The notes under the pieces are model-generated. The model ran no database searches, was not told the origin of the DNA, and saw nothing but the letters and a program-made list of their open reading frames with translations. Positions 17,848 to 25,285 of a stretch of DNA of 40,093 bases are shown here, one piece after another (position 1 is the stretch's first letter; every line of letters starts with the position of its first letter). Source of the stretch: Calderihabitans maritimus. GTDB lineage: Bacteria; Bacillota; KKC1; Calderihabitantales; Calderihabitantaceae. A program made the translations under genes and the position numbers. Where the stretch lies: the NCBI RefSeq assembly GCF_002207765.1, contig NZ_BDGJ01000004.1:1-40093 (forward strand), written 5' to 3'.

Positions 17848-18521
17848 TATGATGTTTTTTGTAAATCTCTGAGGGAGCTAATCATGGCTATAGCATCTTT
17901 TAACGCGTTATTGGCATCCGGCGCATAGCCATCGGCTCCCCACTTTTGTGCCAATTCTTCATTTACAGGAGCTCCCCCGATCATAATCTTGGCTTTGGGA
18001 TTTTTCTCTTTAATCATCTTAATTACTTCCGGCATCCCTACCATGGTGGTAGTCATCATAGCCGAAAGACACACGAGGTCAGAATCTGTCTTCAGCTGTT
18101 CTTCCACAAACTTTTCTAAAGGCACATCTCGACCCAAATCATGAATGGTAAATCCTGACGCTTCAAACATCATCTTCACAATGTTCTTCCCAATGTCGTG
18201 AACATCTCCTTGTACTACACCCATGATTACCTGTCCCTTAACTCCTGTATCTTTAGTTTTCAAATGGGGCTTCAAAATTTCCAATCCTGCGTACATAGCA
18301 TCAGCACACATAAGAAGCTCCGGAACAAAATATTCCTGCTCTTCATAAAGTTGTCCCACGCGTTCCATTCCCGGTACCAAACCATCAAAAATTGCTTTAT
18401 GGGCATCTATGCCCAACTCCAATGCTTCCTCAGCCGCTTGACGCACCGCTTCTTCGTCAAATTCTATTACGCCCTGCTTAAGTCTCTCCAAAATCTCCTT
18501 TTCCTTTTCCGGACTGACCAT
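17847..18521 (-). CDS. Corrinoid (B12-binding) methyl-carrier protein, first gene of operon
   Basis: A 224-aa MtaC/MtvC-type carrier. The helical cap domain (about 1-90, with LLMCADAMYAGLEIL) is followed by a B12 Rossmann domain carrying GDVHDIGKN, with H108 as the cobalt ligand in D106-x-H108-x-x-G111, then SAMMTTTM and MIGGAPVNEELA. It is very similar to the protein at 10618-11307 and more distant from the two MtaC proteins. The ATG follows AGAGGAGG at good spacing. It is the first gene after a convincing promoter at 18701-18729, with a leader of about 170 bases. Confidence 0.94.
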   Translation of the reverse strand: MVSPEKEKEILERLKQGVIEFDEEAVRQAAEEALELGIDAHKAIFDGLVPGMERVGQLYEEQEYFVPELLMCADAMYAGLEILKPHLKTKDTGVKGQVIMGVVQGDVHDIGKNIVKMMFEASGFTIHDLGRDVPLEKFVEEQLKTDSDLVCLSAMMTTTMVGMPEVIKMIKEKNPKAKIMIGGAPVNEELAQKWGADGYAPDANNALKDAIAMISSLRDLQKTS

Positions 18522-18700
18522 GCTAGAATACCTCCTCTGTTATTATAAAATGTTATAATCTGCTTAAATCTTGTCAGTGATAAACTAAATTATTATATAT
18601 CCACTAAACCTCACCTCCCAAAATGAACCTTGGTTTAAAAATTATTATCTATTATTAAACTTTATTTAAAAAAATTTACCCTCGCTTTAGGTTTAAGAAT
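18522..18700 (-). promoter_or_regulatory. Long AT-rich leader of the corrinoid/RACE operon
   Basis: About 170 transcribed bases between the promoter and the first gene. They contain an orphan ribosome-binding sequence, GGGAGGTGA, followed by a four-codon frame GTG-GAT-ATA-TAA (18593-18604, minus strand), well upstream of the true gene start. I see no cobalamin riboswitch or terminator hairpin. A TATAAT downstream of a TTGGGA could be a second, weaker promoter. Confidence 0.45.
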
Positions 18701-18729
18701 ATTATATACCAGCGGTTTCCAAATTCCAA
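18701..18729 (-). promoter_or_regulatory. Sigma-A-type promoter of the corrinoid/RACE operon
   Basis: On the minus strand, -35 TTGGAA (18724-18729), a 17-bp spacer and a perfect -10 TATAAT (18701-18706). The palindrome CCAATAAAAATTGG (18726-18739) overlaps the -35 edge and could be an operator. The conserved upstream element at 18759-18798 begins 29 bases beyond the -35. Confidence 0.75.
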
Positions 18730-18758
18730 TAAAAATTGGTTGAGTGGAAAAAAGTTAA

Positions 18759-18798
18759 TGTTAAAAGGTATAAATACGGGTTTAAACGGGTATTTTTG
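18759..18798 (-). promoter_or_regulatory. Shared upstream element, copy A (corrinoid/RACE operon)
   Basis: A 40-base stretch matching 30 of 40 positions, without gaps, with copy B at 28868-28907 upstream of mtaA. On the minus strand both contain ACC-nTTTA-type repeats about 21 bp apart. Both copies begin exactly 29 bases upstream of the predicted -35 box. This position suits an activator binding site. Confidence 0.6.
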
Positions 18799-18886
18799 TT
18801 AAGATATTATTCTTAATCTTCTGTCTATAAAATATGTTTTATTTTTACTCGAAACTTCCTGTCTTCGCAAGGCCCGTTATCTTCTG

Positions 18887-19186
18887 TCAGCTAAAAATAG
18901 GCCTACACAGACTCACTCTTACATACAAAATATTTTTCTCTATTACATTGACAAAACTGATCAGCACCGGGACCTGAATTAATGGACCGATGACCGCAGC
19001 AGATGCTTGCCCGGAAGTTATGCCAGATACCGCTACTGCCACTGCAATGGCCAGCTCAAAGTTGTTGCTTACAGCGGTAAAGGAAAGACTCGTAATTTGT
19101 TCGCTATTTATTCCGAACTTGAAAATAGTCTGGATACTGGATTTCGGACATCCATTTAATCCCTTCTTTTTCTTCTTAAGTTTCAC
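18887..19186 (-). pseudogene. Internally deleted ACR3 arsenite permease remnant
   Basis: A 99-codon frame starts at a GTG with a good ribosome site (AGGAGG, five bases away) and begins [11 protein letters not shown], like the cytoplasmic N-terminus of ACR3 transporters. About 20 codons later it jumps to the ACR3 C-terminal region: [20 protein letters not shown] and [20 protein letters not shown] are family hallmarks. A full ACR3 has about 350 residues, so most membrane helices are missing. After FVNV the match ends; a neighbouring frame then reads RKYF before a stop, suggesting a second small deletion or frameshift. It cannot transport arsenite. It lies between ramA and the corrinoid operon promoter and marks a deletion scar. 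Confidence 0.8.
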
Positions 19187-19270
19187 CTGGTCCTCCTATT
19201 TCAACAAAGAGCATCTATTAAATTAAAGAACTATCTACTTTCAACCAAAGAATCAAATCAATATCATTTA

Positions 19271-20878
19271 CTACATCAAATTGAGTTTGAAAGCCTTTTC
19301 CGGGCAGTTCATTTCACATTTCTTGCAAGCCGTGCCATTGCAACGATCAGTTCTGATCATAAGACTTCCGCTATTCAGCAAGGATAATGCTCTTTCCGGA
19401 CACTTTTCGACGCACAGTCCGCACTGGGTGCAGTTCTCAAAATTAAGAACCCTCGGATAACCTACCTGTGTAACGTATGTTATCCCCTGGCAGCCAACAT
19501 CAGGGATGTCCCTCGGATAAATTCGTTTGATCACGGGATTTTTCTCTGTTTCTGGGAGGACTGGAAGTTGGTACATCTTAGCAAATCTATGGTACTGTTT
19601 CCACGGCATTCCCTCTCCCCAAAGTGACAATTCTAAAAGGTAGGCCTTTTCAAAGACCTCAGAATCTCCGAACATACAATGGGTGGCTCGCAACTTCTGA
19701 GCCAGCGCCTGAAGTTCCCAGAGTTTCTCGGGGTTACATACAATTTCCCGGGCCATCGCTAGGGACGTATTGCCTATCTGGTAAACTTTTTTTACAGCAG
19801 GCGGCAAAAGGCCGATTTGAAGCGCTTTCCAGGCATTGACATACGTACCAGAAGCTCCTGCCATGTAAGCGGTAGTGATGTCCTCTAAACTTATTCCCGC
19901 TTCCTTGGCTAGTGTGATATAACCGGCCCTGATTGCGCCAATAGCCTTTCCAGCTTCTATAATGTCATGCTCTGTAAATCTAACCCTACTACCTAAATGA
20001 AGTTGCTTGTCTGGGGTCTGTATCTCCGGAATGCTGATCAATCTTGCACTCATGCCCTCATAAACAAGTGAAATGACACCTGTACCAGTAATCCCCCTGA
20101 CTTCATACTCTCCTTTCTCTAGTTCGCGACTCTGGGTTAGATCCACCACTGGTCCTGGGACACTCACCATTTCATCGTCTAGAATGAAGCACCTGTACCC
20201 CACTTTATCGGGAGAGACGTCATGAATTGCGCCCGGCGCAGCTAACATGCCGTATTCAATATGCTGTCCCTCCAAGGCGGGACCAGCAGCACATGATCCC
20301 GTGATAATCTTATCGCCAACTTTTAGGGCCATCTCAGCATTTGTACCATAATCCGTAGCTAAGGCTATTTCATCCCTTTCGAGCATGCCGGACTGTACCA
20401 TCATAGCCAGAGCATCTGCACCGATCTCATGTTTAACTGCAGACGGAATGTAGACCTTGACCCTCTTATGTACTTTCAGCCCAGGAATATCGCTTCCCTT
20501 CTTCACCTTCGCATCGCGGTTCGGGGGTACTATCCCCAACAGTTTCTTTTTTCTTTCACCCGCGTAGGCCAAGTCCCTGATTTCAATACACTCAAAGATG
20601 GAAAGCTGTATTGGATTTCCGCAAACTGCAATCGCCGTTATATCTTCCACCGGGACGTTAAATTTTTCAATCATCTGATTAATAGCATCAATTACAATAT
20701 TATGAGCCCGTTCTATACCCGCTTCTATAGCAAAACTTAAGTGATCCATCACATTTGCCCCGGGAAGAGGATGTCTTGCCGTAAGCACAGTTCCGATTAT
20801 TGTAAAATCCGACAGGTTTATCGCCTGCCCACGAAAACCACTTGTACCTAAATCGAAAGCGATTCCGACATTGCCCAT
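19271..20878 (-). CDS. ramA: RamA-type corrinoid protein reductive activase
   Basis: A 535-aa ATP-dependent activator of corrinoid methyl carriers. The ASKHA-like ATPase region (GIAFDLGTSGFRGQAI at 5-20, ALATDYGTNAEMAL, GSCAAGPALEGQHIEYG, AYMAGASGTYVNAW) is followed by a C-terminal double-cluster ferredoxin domain: C483-x2-C486-x2-C489-x3-C493 and C513-x4-C518-x2-C521-x3-C525. This is the methanogen RamA layout, unlike the [2Fe-2S] RACE at 15762-17729. It is the last gene of mtaB-mtaC1-cobW-ramA, 18 bases after cobW, so it probably reactivates MtaC. The ribosome site is weak (TGAG), suggesting translational coupling. Confidence 0.92.
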   Translation of the reverse strand: MGNVGIAFDLGTSGFRGQAINLSDFTIIGTVLTARHPLPGANVMDHLSFAIEAGIERAHNIVIDAINQMIEKFNVPVEDITAIAVCGNPIQLSIFECIEIRDLAYAGERKKKLLGIVPPNRDAKVKKGSDIPGLKVHKRVKVYIPSAVKHEIGADALAMMVQSGMLERDEIALATDYGTNAEMALKVGDKIITGSCAAGPALEGQHIEYGMLAAPGAIHDVSPDKVGYRCFILDDEMVSVPGPVVDLTQSRELEKGEYEVRGITGTGVISLVYEGMSARLISIPEIQTPDKQLHLGSRVRFTEHDIIEAGKAIGAIRAGYITLAKEAGISLEDITTAYMAGASGTYVNAWKALQIGLLPPAVKKVYQIGNTSLAMAREIVCNPEKLWELQALAQKLRATHCMFGDSEVFEKAYLLELSLWGEGMPWKQYHRFAKMYQLPVLPETEKNPVIKRIYPRDIPDVGCQGITYVTQVGYPRVLNFENCTQCGLCVEKCPERALSLLNSGSLMIRTDRCNGTACKKCEMNCPEKAFKLNLM

Positions 20879-20896
20879 GATTTACTCAGATGCCCC

Positions 20897-21832
20897 CTAT
20901 TCCTGTTCCGTTAGACACTTAATCAATTGTTTCTCCAGTTGCTCAGTATCTAGGTTGGTCCCAATGACCACTACCTTGTTAAACTCGAAACTTCTACTTA
21001 AAATTTCCTCATTAATTCCGCGACCTGCCAAATCCATCCTGATCCATTGACCTTTATCGGTATAAAATATTCCCTTGGCTCTGTCAATGTCGCCCAGCCT
21101 TTTTATCTTAAGTTCTTCAAAAAACTCACGTAGCCTGGAACGCGAGCATTTTCCTGTAAACTTTTTACTGAATTCCTGATATCCTTTGATCAACACCTCA
21201 TCTTGAGGGAGACGGGTGCCACTATCCATGGCAGAGTTATCCTGAGCGGTACCGCTCAATCCGTCCCCATAGTCTATTTCCCTGCCAAAAACCGCAAGTG
21301 ACACCCGCGCCCTTCCATTTATTTTTCTTACTTCTTCTCTAATTTTCTCAGCTTCTCTACTGCTGACGAGGTCACACTTATTAATGACAATTTTTTGAGC
21401 TGCTACTATTTGGTTAATTACAAACTGCCTGTTGGCTTGCATAATGTCTTCAAACATCTCTGCGTCAAGTATTATGGTCACCTTGATATCGTCTATATAT
21501 TTTTCTAAACTGAGGCTGCTAAAAATCCCCAAAAGGTTCTTGATGGTAGCAACTCCAGTCGGTTCCACTAGCAACCAATCAGGCGCGTAATTCTCTGCTA
21601 TGTACTTTACCTGATTGCGCAGATCAGCGTTCAAGGTACAACAAATGCACCCGTTTGGTAATTCCACTACCTCTGTATCCCTTCCCCCTAGCAGGTCGCC
21701 ATCTATTCCTACTTTTCCAAATTCATTTACCAGCACGACCACCCGTTGTTTCGGAGCCAGTTGCTCCATCCTGTTGAGTAAGTAAGTGGTTTTGCCTGAA
21801 CCAAGCAGCCCGTTAACGACCTCGACCAGCAT
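20897..21832 (-). CDS. CobW/COG0523-family GTPase (putative metallochaperone)
   Basis: A 311-aa G3E GTPase. It has Walker A GLLGSGKTT near the N-terminus, the metal-binding CxCC motif in PNGCICCTLN, VEPTG, the guanine-specificity NKCDL and a C-terminal CobW_C-like domain. Members deliver metals, mostly Zn2+ or Co2+, to client proteins. I chose the second ATG (21832) because GGAGG sits ten bases upstream of it and touches the first ATG. It lies between mtaC1 and ramA in the methanol operon. MtaB and MtaA are zinc enzymes and MtaC carries a cobalt corrinoid, so zinc loading or corrinoid-linked service is plausible; the client is inference. Confidence 0.88.
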   Translation of the reverse strand: MLVEVVNGLLGSGKTTYLLNRMEQLAPKQRVVVLVNEFGKVGIDGDLLGGRDTEVVELPNGCICCTLNADLRNQVKYIAENYAPDWLLVEPTGVATIKNLLGIFSSLSLEKYIDDIKVTIILDAEMFEDIMQANRQFVINQIVAAQKIVINKCDLVSSREAEKIREEVRKINGRARVSLAVFGREIDYGDGLSGTAQDNSAMDSGTRLPQDEVLIKGYQEFSKKFTGKCSRSRLREFFEELKIKRLGDIDRAKGIFYTDKGQWIRMDLAGRGINEEILSRSFEFNKVVVIGTNLDTEQLEKQLIKCLTEQE

Positions 21833-21876
21833 AGAAACCATTCCTCCAAATAACGTTTCAGTTAATTAGGCGTCAA

Positions 21877-22626
21877 TTAAGCGTTCCACTTCTCCCTCAT
21901 TTGCTGCCAGCTTAAACCATTCACGGCATCTTGAGCCATACCTGGAGCCTGAGAGGCGTCCTTACCCCATATTCCAAGATCAAATCCACTTACATACTCT
22001 AATGAAACCGCTCCTCCCCCACAGACAAAAGGCAGCTCAATTCCCTCCTTGCGGAGGCGGTTGGAAATACGCTCAAAGGCAGTCATAGTTGTAGTCATCA
22101 ATGCTGTTCCAGTAAGCATAACCGGCTTATATTTCTTAACCGCAGCTACTACCTCATCAACTGGTACGTCTTTACCGAGATCAATAACCTCATAACCATT
22201 GGCCCGCAGTAGAGCGTTGACGATTTTTTGACCAAGGTCATGGATATCACCCTCTGCTGTGTGCGTAATGACCACGCCTTTCTTCTCAAGGGACTGACCC
22301 ATCTTTTTCTCACAAATTTCAAGCCCCATCAGCATGGCATCGGAAGCGATGATAGCCTGAGGAAGGTAATATTCTCCCTCGTCCCATAATCTGCTGACCT
22401 CATTCATACCCTTGACCAGAGCCTCATTAATAACCTCCAAGGGATCGGCTACTTTCAGAGCTTCGTTTACAGCATCCACTATGTTATCGGTGTCTCCTTC
22501 TACAACACACTGCATCACTCGCTGAAGAGCAGGGTTTTTGCTGGCTACTCTGGCTCCCTTGGCTTCAACCTCACCAACGAGGTCATATCTAACAAAAATA
22601 TTATCAAAGTTGGCCACCGCCGCCAT
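21877..22626 (-). CDS. mtaC: Methanol corrinoid protein MtaC (copy 1)
   Basis: A 249-aa corrinoid carrier for methanol. It has an N-terminal NIFVRYDL segment, a helical cap (SRLWDEGEYYLPQAIIASDAM) and a Rossmann domain with AEGDIHDLGQK, where H129 of D127-x-H129-x-x-G132 is the cobalt ligand. The ALMTTTMTAF and VCGGGAVS segments are also characteristic. It accepts methyl from methanol on MtaB and passes it to MtaA. The gene starts 50 bases after mtaB, with GGAGGGG before the ATG. A paralogue with the same layout lies at 24448-25206. Confidence 0.94.
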   Translation of the reverse strand: MAAVANFDNIFVRYDLVGEVEAKGARVASKNPALQRVMQCVVEGDTDNIVDAVNEALKVADPLEVINEALVKGMNEVSRLWDEGEYYLPQAIIASDAMLMGLEICEKKMGQSLEKKGVVITHTAEGDIHDLGQKIVNALLRANGYEVIDLGKDVPVDEVVAAVKKYKPVMLTGTALMTTTMTAFERISNRLRKEGIELPFVCGGGAVSLEYVSGFDLGIWGKDASQAPGMAQDAVNGLSWQQMREKWNA

Positions 22627-22676
22627 GGTTTCCCCTCCTTCATTATTTTTTACACAAACTTACTTAAAGGTGACGA

Positions 22677-24050
22677 TTACAGACCATAGTTAGCAGGATT
22701 GAATCCAGGCACCAGTTTCTTATAAATATCGATGCACTCACTGATAAAATCTTCTTCCTTGTCCGGCAAACCATCAAGGATTCTCAGAGCATTCTGTAGC
22801 GACTCTCTTTCAAATTTGGACATCTTCAACTGGCTATCGTTCATCATGAGTTCGCCAGCCTTCAAGGCCGCAGCCTTTGCACGAGAATAGTAAGAGGTAT
22901 TGTTTTCTACAATAGCTTTACCGATCTCGTAAGCGTTTTCCGGGCTAAGGATGAAACCGTGCATATCACGGTATTTGTCGGAGTAAACCATCATTTCTTG
23001 CAGTTGCTTGGCAGTACCAAGTTCGATAGAAGTGTTCATCAAGGCCACATCATACCCTAAAATCTCAGTAAAAACCGCGCTCGTGGTGCCGCCAAACATA
23101 TCGTGATACTCAACAGCTTCATTGCTCCACAGGTCACAACAAGCAGCAATTAAGTTACCAACTAGGTCACTATGGGCACAGGCTGATGCCTTTCCTTCCA
23201 TAGCGATCGGAATTCCTGTAATCGCTTTGACAATCACGTCTTCATATCCGCAGTCTTTGCTGGGGCCTTTCGCTCCTTGTTCATAGGCAACCAGAGAACG
23301 AGCGGCAGCAATAGCCCGAGTTAGTGCAGCAAAAGTGTGCGGTACAGAACGATCCTGATAACCACCGGCCATAAACATTGCAACATTGGCCTGCGCGCAG
23401 TTGGTGTCTCCGCCAGGCGTAGCACCGTGCTTTTGGGCAATTTCAACAATCTTTTTCCACATGAACTCCATGTCCCTGCTGCCCAGTACTCCAATGCCGA
23501 ACAATACACCCCTAATGTCTTGGCGGACAATACAATAATCAGAAATTTCTTTACCACCTACCGACTCGATAGATAGGTTATCAGCCCCACCAACCGCACT
23601 TTCTTCAAACGCTTTAAGTATAGTCTCCAGGGCAACGCTGCTCCGGATGTCTTCCTCGTCAGGCTTCCGGTAGTCAGCAATCGTAGCTCTAATCGCACTC
23701 CTCAAACCAAACTTCCGATAGTACTCCTCCATCAAGTGCTTGGTCTGGGCAGCAATTTCGCCACCCCAATCGGGGTTCTTGGTCATTTGATAAACATGCT
23801 CCAATTCCACCTGAATGCCCGGGATGCCAATGGCGACGCAGCGATCAAGAACGTCGGTAACCATTTTCTCATATTCTTTCATTAATGACTTTTTGGTAGC
23901 CTCAGTTCCCGGCCGAGGATGAGGTACAAGCTCAGGGAATACGTACCCACCCCCAACCGTAAAATCACGTCCGTACTTCACAGGGCTTTTAGCCTGCCCA
24001 AAAATCATTTCGTCAGCGCTTGCGTAAGCCATCTTGTCAAATTTGGGCAT
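22677..24050 (-). CDS. mtaB: Methanol:corrinoid methyltransferase
   Basis: A 457-aa zinc-dependent TIM-barrel enzyme that cleaves the C-O bond of methanol and methylates MtaC. The zinc ligands of the Methanosarcina barkeri enzyme (Glu164, Cys220, Cys269) correspond to Glu162 (SIESVGGKE), Cys218 (GGDTNCAQAN) and Cys267 (KDCGYED). The length is that of the family. The ATG follows AAAGGAGG. It is the first gene of a four-gene operon and is preceded by a sigma-54 promoter (24182-24197) and palindromic activator sites, so expression probably depends on the neighbouring sigma-54 activator. Confidence 0.95.
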   Translation of the reverse strand: MPKFDKMAYASADEMIFGQAKSPVKYGRDFTVGGGYVFPELVPHPRPGTEATKKSLMKEYEKMVTDVLDRCVAIGIPGIQVELEHVYQMTKNPDWGGEIAAQTKHLMEEYYRKFGLRSAIRATIADYRKPDEEDIRSSVALETILKAFEESAVGGADNLSIESVGGKEISDYCIVRQDIRGVLFGIGVLGSRDMEFMWKKIVEIAQKHGATPGGDTNCAQANVAMFMAGGYQDRSVPHTFAALTRAIAAARSLVAYEQGAKGPSKDCGYEDVIVKAITGIPIAMEGKASACAHSDLVGNLIAACCDLWSNEAVEYHDMFGGTTSAVFTEILGYDVALMNTSIELGTAKQLQEMMVYSDKYRDMHGFILSPENAYEIGKAIVENNTSYYSRAKAAALKAGELMMNDSQLKMSKFERESLQNALRILDGLPDKEEDFISECIDIYKKLVPGFNPANYGL

Positions 24051-24090
24051 TTGTCTAACCTCCTTTGTTTTTGTTTTTCAACATTTTTTG

Positions 24091-24135
24091 TTAAACGCCC
24101 CTCTTTTTATAAAACCGTTTCACCTGGGCCCTCAT
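24091..24135 (-). CDS. Possible 14-residue leader peptide in the mtaB 5' untranslated region
   Basis: In the predicted mtaB leader, AAGGAGG precedes an ATG and a 14-codon frame encoding the very basic peptide MRAQVKRFYKKRGV, ending in TAA. It stops about 40 bases before the mtaB start. It may be a translated leader or a chance short frame; no attenuator hairpin is obvious. Confidence 0.35.
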   Translation of the reverse strand: MRAQVKRFYKKRGV

Positions 24136-24181
24136 ATCCCCTCCTTCCCTGCCAAATTTTAAAACTCTGCGTTGGAAAATA

Positions 24182-24197
24182 AGCAAGCTCCATGCCA
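24182..24197 (-). promoter_or_regulatory. Sigma-54 (-24/-12) promoter of the mtaB operon
   Basis: Read on the minus strand the site is TGGCATGGAGCTTGCT. It matches the sigma-54 consensus TGGCACGRNNNTTGCW at every defined position except C6 to T, including the invariant GG and GC at correct spacing. It predicts a transcript start near 24171, about 120 bases upstream of mtaB. Confidence 0.8.
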
Positions 24198-24318
24198 AAT
24201 CACGGAAGTAAATTTTTAAGGTTTAAAATACAGCGGTGCAAGGCTTAAAATCTGTATAATCTGTATTTTTTGAATATTTATAGAATATCTTTTTAACCCA
24301 CAATTCCTTTTATGCGCC

Positions 24319-24333
24319 GTTCCGAATCGGAAC
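24319..24333 (-). promoter_or_regulatory. Upstream activator site 1 for the sigma-54 promoter
   Basis: Perfect palindrome GTTCCGAATCGGAAC, centred about 155 bases upstream of the predicted transcript start. It shares the GTTCC-N5-GGAAC pattern with site 2. Its distance suits an enhancer-binding protein, presumably the activator encoded at 25286-27256. Confidence 0.65.
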
Positions 24334-24362
24334 AATCTGCCGGGAAATATTGAAAAATCACT

Positions 24363-24384
24363 GTTCCAAAATGGAACTGTTCCA
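24363..24384 (-). promoter_or_regulatory. Upstream activator site 2 (two overlapping palindromes)
   Basis: GTTCCAAAATGGAAC (24363-24377) overlaps TGGAACTGTTCCA (24372-24384). The first has the same GTTCC-N5-GGAAC form as site 1, and their centres are 44 bp apart, close to four helical turns, so two activator dimers would lie on the same DNA face. Confidence 0.65.
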
Positions 24385-24447
24385 TATGTGGCATAATAGA
24401 ACTCAACATGAACATAATTAACATAATTTATCACTGTTTTAAATCCA

Positions 24448-25206
24448 TTAATTCCCATTATATTTTTCTCTCAATTCCTTCCAACTCATTCCGCTTACGG
24501 CATCATCGGCAATTTTGGGAGCTAATGAAGCATCATGACCATAAATACCCATGGCAAAACTAGTAATATAAGACAATGTTACTCCACCCCCTCCTCCACA
24601 GGCAAAAGGCAATTCTATTCCCTCTTTCCGCAAACGCTGCGAAATCTGCATTAAAGCCTTCATAGTCGTACTGAGGTGAGCTGTTCCGCATAAAATATGA
24701 GGCCTATATTTTTTAACAGCAGCCACCACTTCTTCGACGGGAACATCCTTCCCTAAATCGATAACCTCAAAACCCACCGAACGCAGGAGCACATTAACAA
24801 TCTTCTGTCCGAGGTCATGTATATCCCCTTCCGCGGTATGAGTGATAGCGATTCCCCTCTTTTCAATGGGGTGCCCCAGTTTCTCCTCACACATTGTTAG
24901 GCCCATTAACATAGCATCGGAAGCCAAAATGGTTTGGGGCAAATAATATACACCTTCATCCCAGAGTCTTCTAACTTCCCGCATCCCCTCCAGGAGCCCC
25001 TTATACATTACCTCTACCGGCTCCCTAATAGCTAATGCTTCACGAACGACGTTCTCAATGTTCTCGATATCTCCGAGAATCACACAATCTATAACCTTTT
25101 GTAGCTCGGGGTCTGCGGACATTTTTCTTCTACCAACGTTATAGTAGGGACTCTCGTTGATCAAATCGTAGCGAACGAAGATGTTGGAAAAGTCCTTAAT
25201 TCTCAT
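24448..25206 (-). CDS. mtaC: Methanol corrinoid protein MtaC (copy 2)
   Basis: A 252-aa paralogue of MtaC copy 1. It has the same NIFVRYDL N-terminus, a cap domain with RRLWDEGVYYLPQTILASDAM and AEGDIHDLGQK with cobalt ligand H130. The third region reads AHLSTTMKAL where copy 1 has ALMTTTMTAF, and five consecutive glycines follow FACG. I chose the ATG at 25206 (AGGGGGGC upstream) over a frame opening at 25245. It lies 79 bases downstream of the sigma-54 activator gene and upstream of the mtaB promoter, so it is probably made at the activator's basal level. It may serve MtaB or an enzyme encoded elsewhere. Confidence 0.92.
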   Translation of the reverse strand: MRIKDFSNIFVRYDLINESPYYNVGRRKMSADPELQKVIDCVILGDIENIENVVREALAIREPVEVMYKGLLEGMREVRRLWDEGVYYLPQTILASDAMLMGLTMCEEKLGHPIEKRGIAITHTAEGDIHDLGQKIVNVLLRSVGFEVIDLGKDVPVEEVVAAVKKYRPHILCGTAHLSTTMKALMQISQRLRKEGIELPFACGGGGGVTLSYITSFAMGIYGHDASLAPKIADDAVSGMSWKELREKYNGN

Positions 25207-25285
25207 GTTCGCCCCCCTAGCGCTTGTTGGCGATTTTATGCTCATTTTTTATGCTTGGGAGGGTTACCCGCTGTACGCTGACAAT

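Noticed and set aside
18522-18700. Cobalamin riboswitch before the corrinoid operon
   Set aside because: I looked for the conserved B12-box segments in this leader and in the mtaA leader and did not find them.
24216-24458. 80-codon minus-strand frame upstream of mtaB
   Set aside because: It spans the sigma-54 promoter and palindromes, has no ribosome site and shows no domain.
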